Assembly (NCBI GenBank): GCA_018694455.1
Contig: JABHNP010000231.1
Coordinates: forward strand, 1-8,955
Length of the DNA: 8,955 bases
Origin: Planctomycetaceae bacterium
GTDB lineage: Bacteria > Planctomycetota > Planctomycetia > Pirellulales > UBA1268
Direction of reading: 5' to 3'
Below, one piece after another: positions 1 through 4,648 of the stretch. How positions within the stretch are numbered: position 1 is the stretch's first letter; every line of letters begins with the position of its first letter. A program made the translations under genes and the position numbers. A model generated the notes under the pieces. That model worked only from the letters and a program-made list of their open reading frames with translations. It was not told where the DNA came from and made no database searches.

Positions 1-142
1 CGGCTTCCTTCGGCTACTCCTACTGATTGGCAGAAAGTGGTTCCAACGATACCTTAAAAAACTATCCGCCAGGCACTCTGGAAGCTCTATGTGCCCCAAA
101 ACTACACGCAACAGACGAGGAATCCGGTCATTAAACTCTTTA

Positions 143-168
143 CATTCAGTGCGTCCGAGTACTGAATG
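143..168. repeat. Perfect 8-bp inverted repeat (hairpin)
   Basis: CATTCAGT at 143-150 is exactly complementary to ACTGAATG at 161-168, with a 10-base loop GCGTCCGAGT. No T-tract follows, so it is not an intrinsic terminator on the plus strand. The loop and first 3' stem bases contain CGTCCGAGTAC (152-162), an 11-mer that recurs twice at the 3' end of the methyltransferase gene. It could be an RNA hairpin or an operator-like site; function unknown. Confidence 0.6.
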
Positions 169-290
169 AGACAGAGCACTTTGACACCAGCAGTTCGAAA
201 TCCTGAACGTTTTTTGGTGCGTCTTTTGGCTACTGCTGACACCCTACGGCCGCCTTCAGCAAAAATTTCAAGAATGTCAATATTTTTAAT

Positions 291-315
291 GAAGAATATT
301 TATGAACTATTCTTC
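291..315. repeat. Perfect 8-bp inverted repeat (AT-rich hairpin)
   Basis: GAAGAATA at 291-298 is exactly complementary to TATTCTTC at 308-315, with a 9-base loop. It lies about 40 bases upstream of a possible TTGACA promoter element. The stem is AT-rich and no run of T follows, so a protein-binding site is as likely as an RNA hairpin. Confidence 0.5.
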
Positions 316-353
316 TTCCATCAGTGATAACTTGCGTGTAAGTGAGACACTGC

Positions 354-381
354 TTGACAGGATTTTTCAGCAACACAGAAT
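354..381 (+). promoter_or_regulatory. Possible sigma-70-type promoter
   Basis: A perfect -35 hexamer TTGACA (354-359) is followed after 16 bases by CAGAAT (376-381), which matches four of six positions of TATAAT. It points into the AT-rich stretch and the structured island upstream of folK, so it could start a long leader or a small RNA. A perfect -35 with a weak -10 can occur by chance in AT-rich DNA. Confidence 0.25.
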
Positions 382-582
382 GCATTGCAGATGAATCAGA
401 CGAACGCGTTATTGATCGTCATCATTCATTTTACTTTTTGAGAAAAATTTTGGTTTTGGCTGTTTAAATTTTTTTCAATTGAGATAGCATTTTGATCACT
501 AATCACTAAATAAATCATTGAATCGGGGGAGAGATTTTAACGAGTTGGTCTTATTATATTTATTCATTGACTGAACTCGTTC

Positions 583-831
583 ATGATGTACAACTTCGAG
601 GAATCCAAAGGGGGGCGGCGACGTGAGGGATCGACAGTCGACGGGTTCGCCTGTGGCTTGGATGTCCCCCCCGTCTTCGAAGTCTGTTTTATAATTTCTC
701 TGACTGTTCCATGTATGTACGTTCTGTGGGGACTGGCAGTAGGCCGCGGAAGACATTTTCATTCCATTCGACCTAATCCTGTTTCCAAGAAACTTAAAGC
801 CTGGAGAAAATCCTTGAGGATTTTTACTTAA
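583..831 (+). CDS. Doubtful small ORF, possible single-pass membrane peptide
   Basis: I do not recognise this 82-residue ORF. Its N-terminal half is polar and glycine/arginine rich. Residues about 31-52 form one hydrophobic stretch that could span a membrane, and the last 30 residues are strongly basic. Against it: the ATG has no Shine-Dalgarno sequence, the frame runs through a long RNA-like stem (593-683), and its last codons lie over a terminator-like hairpin (807-825). A comparable ORF exists on the opposite strand (762 to 499), which suggests that both are open by chance in a GC-rich patch. It is listed only because a small membrane protein cannot be excluded. Confidence 0.15.
   Translation: MMYNFEESKGGRRREGSTVDGFACGLDVPPVFEVCFIISLTVPCMYVLWGLAVGRGRHFHSIRPNPVSKKLKAWRKSLRIFT
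593..683 (+). ncRNA. Candidate structured RNA or leader element upstream of folK
   Basis: Bases 593-602 (ACTTCGAGGA) pair with 674-683 (TCTTCGAAGT) as ten consecutive pairs including one G-U. Inside this stem, GGGGGG at 610-615 can pair with the C-run at 666-672, and GGCGA at 617-621 with TCGCC at 647-651. ATCCAA at 603-608 also matches TTGGAT at 658-663, in a crossing arrangement that would be a pseudoknot or an alternative fold. The island is GC-rich inside AT-rich DNA, and a terminator-like hairpin follows at 807-825 before folK. I cannot match it to a riboswitch, tmRNA, SRP RNA, 6S RNA or RNase P RNA consensus. The strand is a guess, since the pairing is nearly symmetric. Confidence 0.3.
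807..825 (+). terminator. Terminator-like hairpin upstream of folK
   Basis: AAAATCC (807-813), loop TTGA, GGATTTT (818-824) and one further T form a 7-bp stem ending in a T-run that is part of the stem. It lies 63 bases before the folK start. It could end a small RNA or leader that starts upstream, or act as an attenuator. The stem is AT-rich, so termination strength is uncertain. Confidence 0.4.
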
Positions 832-887
832 GCGGCCAAGTTTTCAGTTAAATTTCTGCAGCGTACACAACGATGTGAGGATACGTA

Positions 888-2036
888 ATGGTCCTTGAAT
901 CTAGTCGTTCTCAAAAGATTGCACGCTGCCTCATCGGTTGTGGGGCAAATATTGGAGCCCGACGACAGCAGCTCGACCAAGCAATTGACATGCTCCGCTT
1001 CATGCCAGGCGTCCAGATATTGCGTGTGAGCCAGTTTCTAGAGACACGGCCTGTGGGTGGTCCACCTGGACAACCTCCCTACCTAAACGCCGCCTGCCTC
1101 ATTGAAACAACCTTCGAGCCTCTCGAGGTTCTTGACATGCTCTTAGCAATTGAAAACACTCTACAACGATCTCGAGAAACACGATGGGGTCCTCGCACGA
1201 TTGATCTGGATTTACTTCTTTATGAAGACTGTGTTTTGACTACAGAACGTCTTCAGGTTCCGCATCCACGCATGACAACACGGCGGTTTGTACTTGAACC
1301 AGCAGCCGAAATTGCCCCAGACATACAACATCCGTTATCTCAATGCACTATTGATGAACTCCTCGAAAACATTTCAGAGCCTCATCTTCATATTGCTGTT
1401 GTAGGGATTCCGGGAAGTGGTGCACCAGAAATTGCCGATGCCATAGCGGACGTCACACTCTCTAGATTGATTCATGCACCTGCCCCGCTGCCAGTGACCG
1501 GTCGCGACTTTTCTAATGCCAACCAAGCTTCCCAAACGAGAGATCCTGCAGAGCAGTTGCTTCACATAACGCAACAATATGCAGCTCCATTACTAGCGGC
1601 TCAGTGGCCTGTTGACCCACACGGAACCGTCACCGATTATTGGATTGAAGCAATTCGAGTAGCAACAACACTAAATACTGCAATTGAACCCAACAAGGAA
1701 TTCGAAAAAGCATTCACATCAATCATTCAAAAAACAGTTCCTCCACACGTGGTACTCCTTCTTAATGTGAATCGCCAAACGCTATCAGAAAGAGTTGCGT
1801 ATCGGTCTCACGCAGCTCAGCAAAGTGATATTTTTTCGGATTTGATTGCTGTGCAAGCTATGACTACAACTGACCAGAGCATTGCGACATTGCTCACTCT
1901 GCAAGAGCATATTGCAGAGCGTCTAGAAAATACTCAGGACAAACGCTTTCTCCCAAAAGCAATTATTGAAATTGAAGCCGATGATCTCGGAAAGGCTGCT
2001 CTGGATGCAGTTGCTGCCATTGAGGGCATCTCGTAA
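888..2036 (+). CDS. folK: HPPK (FolK) fused to a degenerate deoxynucleoside-kinase-like domain
   Basis: Residues about 11-162 are 6-hydroxymethyl-7,8-dihydropterin pyrophosphokinase, which moves pyrophosphate from ATP to the pterin in folate synthesis (cytosolic). Visible marks are IGCGANIG (16-23), TRPVGG (53-58), PYLNAA (64-69), the signature RWGPRTIDLDLLLY (99-112) with the Mg-binding pair D106/D108, and PHPRMTTRRFVLEPAAEIAPD-type sequence (125-145). Residues 166-382 resemble a P-loop deoxynucleoside kinase: a beta strand and GxxGxG loop at 173-178, a PPHVVLLLNV strand near 285-294 followed by the TLSERV helix, and a terminal strand near 362-366. The Walker A Lys and Ser/Thr are replaced by A179 and P180, so ATP binding there is doubtful. 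HPPK alone is normally about 160 residues. The start is supported by GAGG (877-880) seven bases before ATG. It is the first gene of a tight operon with panC. Confidence 0.93.
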   Translation: MVLESSRSQKIARCLIGCGANIGARRQQLDQAIDMLRFMPGVQILRVSQFLETRPVGGPPGQPPYLNAACLIETTFEPLEVLDMLLAIENTLQRSRETRWGPRTIDLDLLLYEDCVLTTERLQVPHPRMTTRRFVLEPAAEIAPDIQHPLSQCTIDELLENISEPHLHIAVVGIPGSGAPEIADAIADVTLSRLIHAPAPLPVTGRDFSNANQASQTRDPAEQLLHITQQYAAPLLAAQWPVDPHGTVTDYWIEAIRVATTLNTAIEPNKEFEKAFTSIIQKTVPPHVVLLLNVNRQTLSERVAYRSHAAQQSDIFSDLIAVQAMTTTDQSIATLLTLQEHIAERLENTQDKRFLPKAIIEIEADDLGKAALDAVAAIEGIS

Positions 2037-2038
2037 CC

Positions 2039-2911
2039 ATGCCGACGCCACTCATTGTTCGGAAGCGTGCCGAGATGCGAAACCTGATACTTACGAATCG
2101 GGCATTGGGCAGACGGATTGGTTTTGTTCCGACAATGGGAAGCTTGCATCGGGGTCACACCTCTTTGGTTGATCAAGCAACTGCTGACTGTGACGATGTT
2201 GTCACATCAATTTTTGTAAATCCAAGTCAATTTGGACCAAATGAAGATTACGAAGAATACCCTAGAGATCTTCACGCTGATGTGCATCTACTGTCACAGC
2301 ATGGTGTTCGTTGGATCTTTGCACCTGATGTTCAAGAAATGTTCCCGCCTGGTGATTCAACCCGTATTGAGGTATCCGGGCCAGCTAAACCATACGAAGG
2401 CATACTAAGACCGGGTCATTTTTCAGGCGTAGCAACCATAGTCTTACGACTGCTTCAGAGTACGCCCGCCCACAAAATTTATTTTGGTGCAAAAGATTGG
2501 CAGCAAATTCTTGTGATTCGCCAAATGGTACAAGACCTCGGGGTCGACATAGAGGTCGTGACATGCCCAACAGTTCGTGACAAAGACGGACTTGCAATGA
2601 GTTCTCGGAATACTTACCTGAGTAAAGATGACCGAGAGCAGGCCATAACTATCTATTCTTCGTTGCAACAGGCAGAAAAACATTGGTGCAATGGCATGGC
2701 AATCAATAAAATAGAAAACGATCTCAAAAAAAGGCTTTCTACAAAAGGGATTCAGATCGAGTACGCTGATATTGTCGATGCCAAATCTCTAAACAAAATT
2801 TCTAAAGCGAACCCAAGCACACCAACAATTATTCTTATTGCCTGCCGAGTAGGATCAACTCGATTGATTGACAACCTTCTCCTGCCATCTCAGACTTTAT
2901 CTTCGTGTTAA
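2039..2911 (+). CDS. panC: Pantothenate synthetase
   Basis: This enzyme condenses pantoate and beta-alanine using ATP, through a pantoyl-adenylate, to give pantothenate for CoA synthesis in the cytosol. The 290-residue length is normal. Diagnostic motifs are PTMGSLHRGH (31-40, the HIGH-type nucleotide site), FVNPSQFGPNEDYEEYPR (59-76), RPGHFSGV (124-131), FGAKDWQQ (149-156) and VRDKDGLAMSSRN (179-191). The glutamate of the E. coli GEKD motif is alanine here, but that position varies in the family. The C-terminal ACRVGSTRLIDN segment is typical. The ATG lies two bases after the folK stop; a GAGGG about 12 bases upstream is a slightly distant ribosome site, so coupling to folK translation is likely. 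folK and panC are also neighbours in E. coli. Confidence 0.96.
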   Translation: MPTPLIVRKRAEMRNLILTNRALGRRIGFVPTMGSLHRGHTSLVDQATADCDDVVTSIFVNPSQFGPNEDYEEYPRDLHADVHLLSQHGVRWIFAPDVQEMFPPGDSTRIEVSGPAKPYEGILRPGHFSGVATIVLRLLQSTPAHKIYFGAKDWQQILVIRQMVQDLGVDIEVVTCPTVRDKDGLAMSSRNTYLSKDDREQAITIYSSLQQAEKHWCNGMAINKIENDLKKRLSTKGIQIEYADIVDAKSLNKISKANPSTPTIILIACRVGSTRLIDNLLLPSQTLSSC

Positions 2912-3987
2912 CTACTCTTTTTTATATACCTTCAGAAATCACGCTCGGCTCAATATCTTTGCCGCTCTTCGGATGGGGTGTTCTATTTTTTTTGCTGTTA
3001 GTACTCGGCACAGCAGCAGTCGTGCTGGCCGGACGACAAAAAGGCTACCGCGAAGCCCTCGAATCTCTTCTCATTCCATTGGTAATAAGTGGAATCGTTA
3101 TTGTATGGGGGCTGCCCGCACTCGATGATGGCCTAGGGATTCCCGTGCGTGGGTATGGAACGATGCTCGTTGCTGCCGCTGCGGCTGGCACATGGCTTTC
3201 AATTATTCGTGGACGTAACATTGGCCTCGATGCAGACACAATTGTTGCCCTCGGGCTCGAGGTTTTTATTGCTGGAATAGCAGGGGCAAGAATATTTTTT
3301 GTTCTTGAATATCATGAACAGTTTTTTTCAGCTGACAAAAATGTGCTGCAATCCATTCTGGCAATCATCAATATTCCTGCTGGTGGGCTCGTCGTTTTCG
3401 GAGCTTTACCGACAGCATCAATCGCTGCCTGGATGTTTTCTAGACGACGAAAAATTTCTATTACTCAACTTGCTGACTGTGTAGCTCCTGGCCTCTTAGT
3501 AGGACTTTCACTCGGGCGAATCGGCTGTTTCTTAAACGGCTGTTGTTACGGTGGTCTTTGTGAATTGCCATGGGCTATGGAGTTTCCTGCAGGTAGTCCA
3601 CCATGGTTTGACCAAGTGAGTCGCGGACTCATCTCAGGACCAAGTATTGATGGGAGCACTGTACGAACGCTTCCAATTCATCCAACACAGCTCTACGCAT
3701 CACTGGATGCAGCTCTGCTGGCTCTACTTGCGATCGCTTTTACGCCTTTTGCTCGAAGAGACGGTGAAGTCTTTGCTGTGGTCATAACGCTTCATCCAAT
3801 TTCACGAATTTTGCTCGAAGAGATTCGGATTGATGAACCGCCTGCTTTAGGAACACCGCTGTCAATTTCTCAATTGATGTCTGTTGGGATTCTGGCGTGC
3901 GCAATGGTGTTCTGGTGGTGGCTATCGAGGCAGCCACAGAAGGAATCCCGACAACAGACACTGCAGGCAACCACACAAGAACGTTAA
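2905..3987 (+). CDS. lgt: Prolipoprotein diacylglyceryl transferase, divergent
   Basis: Lgt transfers diacylglycerol from phosphatidylglycerol to the lipobox cysteine of prolipoproteins in the inner membrane. This 360-residue protein has about seven to nine hydrophobic segments (near 18-42, 54-73, 84-101, 112-135, 150-178, 190-216, 267-282, 288-300, 322-340). The family signature appears as GRIGCFLNGCCYGG (204-217), followed by PWAMEFP (222-228), HPTQLY (259-264) and R301 with E305/E306 in SRILLEE. Relative to E. coli Lgt, the signature Asn and Glu are Cys (C208, C214), as in many non-proteobacterial Lgt proteins, and the GGMSFHGGL loop reads GGLVVFGAL (160-168), so the catalytic His position is F165. 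It is longer than the usual 270-300 residues because of an extra N-terminal segment. The GTG start overlaps the panC stop by seven bases; no good in-frame ATG occurs before residue 87. Confidence 0.88.
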   Translation: MLTTLFYIPSEITLGSISLPLFGWGVLFFLLLVLGTAAVVLAGRQKGYREALESLLIPLVISGIVIVWGLPALDDGLGIPVRGYGTMLVAAAAAGTWLSIIRGRNIGLDADTIVALGLEVFIAGIAGARIFFVLEYHEQFFSADKNVLQSILAIINIPAGGLVVFGALPTASIAAWMFSRRRKISITQLADCVAPGLLVGLSLGRIGCFLNGCCYGGLCELPWAMEFPAGSPPWFDQVSRGLISGPSIDGSTVRTLPIHPTQLYASLDAALLALLAIAFTPFARRDGEVFAVVITLHPISRILLEEIRIDEPPALGTPLSISQLMSVGILACAMVFWWWLSRQPQKESRQQTLQATTQER

Positions 3988-3988
3988 T

Positions 3989-4264
3989 ATGACAATCGAG
4001 AAATCGGAAAAGCTGGTCAAAAACCTCCCCGTTGTGAAACTCCGATGTCGAAAAGATGGTCCACTCGTTGTCGAATTGCCTCAAGGTATTGATGGTACGC
4101 CGGCGGTTGCGATTCAAATTACGGATCACCATCACGAGCCATTCACAGTACCAACCCATAAATCAGCCCTCGCATTGTGCCGATGCGGAGAATCCTCAAA
4201 TCGACCATTTTGTGACGGAAGCCACAAACTCTGTGCATTTCAGGCCAATGAAACCGCTCACTAA
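3989..4264 (+). CDS. CDGSH-type iron-sulfur protein
   Basis: A 91-residue soluble protein with one CDGSH domain, the mitoNEET-like fold that binds a [2Fe-2S] cluster with three Cys and one His. The ligand motif is complete: CRCGESSNRPFCDGSH at 64-79, giving C64, C66, C75 and H79. The preceding strand region, RKDGPLVVELP (21-31), is also typical of the family. Function in bacteria is largely unsettled; electron transfer, cluster transfer or redox sensing are proposed for relatives. It has no signal peptide or membrane segment, so it should be cytosolic. The ATG follows the lgt stop by one base. A longer in-frame ORF starting at 3884 would lie inside lgt and is not needed. The gene closes the folK-panC-lgt operon; no clear intrinsic terminator follows. 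Confidence 0.93.
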   Translation: MTIEKSEKLVKNLPVVKLRCRKDGPLVVELPQGIDGTPAVAIQITDHHHEPFTVPTHKSALALCRCGESSNRPFCDGSHKLCAFQANETAH

Positions 4265-4323
4265 TTAAAAATGTCCTCGTGCCAGGTTGAAAATACCCTC
4301 AGATCATCCAAATCAGTACCAAC

Positions 4324-4435
4324 CCGACTAGGGCACCACACGTTAGAGGGGCATTGTAACGGCTCTACCACGTAACAAGAGTCTTCCGGACAGGGAAACC
4401 TTGCCTAGAAGACGGTTCAGCACGGATCCGGTCGG
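4324..4435 (+). ncRNA. Candidate multi-branched structured RNA
   Basis: CCGAC at 4324-4328 can pair with GTCGG at 4431-4435 and would enclose two hairpins. Hairpin one pairs ACGT-TAGAG (4340-4348) with CTCTA-CC-ACGT (4363-4373), nine pairs with a two-base bulge. Hairpin two pairs GTCTTC (4381-4386) with GAAGAC (4408-4413), then has a 4x4 internal loop and CAGGG-AAA-CCTTG (4391-4403) at its tip. An A-run follows the closing stem. An alternative CGTTA/TAACG pairing (4341-4345 with 4357-4361) competes with hairpin one. I recognise no known RNA family. The segment ends about 210 bases before the RND gene, so it could be a leader element or an independent RNA; the strand is not proven. Confidence 0.28.
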
Positions 4436-4586
4436 AAAAAAGCGAGCCATTTACGGAGGAAAGATATAGACTCTGATACGGAAGATGGTTAGTTTTCTGT
4501 AGTGTTTTTCAATTCGACCATGTTCACGTGTTCCTATTGATTGCAGCATTACTCCGTTCAACTGTCATCGACACTTTGTAGTTTCG

Positions 4587-4615
4587 CTGATTGTTGGAAG
4601 AAACAAATGCATAAT
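4587..4615 (+). promoter_or_regulatory. Weak promoter candidate for the RND gene
   Basis: CATAAT at 4610-4615 matches five of six bases of the -10 consensus and is immediately preceded by TG. The hexamer 17 bases upstream (CTGATT, 4587-4592) is a poor -35. Transcription would begin near 4622 and give a leader of about 27 bases. The call rests mainly on the -10 match. Confidence 0.25.
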
Positions 4616-4648
4616 ATTGTCCCCTAACTAGGTTCCCCCAGAGCCCTT

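Larger units (their letters stand above)
1..887. other. Long intergenic region, no recognised gene
   Basis: No open frame here resembles a protein I know. Frame 2 is open from the window edge to a stop at 167-169 (about 55 residues, hydrophobic then very basic). The other two forward frames close at 24-26 and 55-57, so the tail of an upstream gene is possible but I cannot choose a frame. Positions 420-560 are very AT-rich, with a 7-bp tandem repeat ATCACTA at 495-508. An inverted repeat TGAAC-TC-GTTCA lies at 572-583. A perfect TATAAT at 690-695 has no matching -35 hexamer. The GC-rich island, hairpins and weak ORF are listed separately. Confidence 0.6.
4265..4648. other. Intergenic region between the operon and the RND gene
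   Basis: No ORF of note occurs on either strand in these 384 bases. The left part (about 4324-4435) is GC-rich and can fold into a branched RNA, listed separately. GGAGGA at 4455-4460 looks like a ribosome site but no start codon follows at a useful distance. The right part is AT-rich and holds a weak promoter near 4610 and a short palindrome CCTA-AC-TAGG at 4623-4632, just before the RND start. Confidence 0.7.

Noticed and set aside
2..169. Open frame from the left edge that could be the tail of an upstream gene
   Set aside because: No recognisable motif, and one of the other frames looks equally protein-like, so no frame can be supported.
185..210. A tRNA T-loop-like string GTTCGAAATC
   Set aside because: The flanking bases do not form a five-pair T-stem, and no anticodon or acceptor stem can be drawn around it.
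191..215. Terminator-like GTTC/GAAC hairpin followed by a T-run
   Set aside because: The stem has only four pairs around an 8-base loop, too weak to call.
605..665. Possible tmRNA 5' end (G-run, then GTCGACGGG)
   Set aside because: The conserved tmRNA start motif is not matched, and no tag peptide or matching 3' T-arm with acceptor partner is present.
499..762. Minus-strand ORF of 87 residues
   Set aside because: It is antisense to the structured island, has no clear ribosome site and resembles no family known to me.
3884..3988. Longer start for the CDGSH protein
   Set aside because: It would lie inside lgt and add 35 residues without domain character; the ATG at 3989 directly follows the lgt stop and gives the usual domain length.
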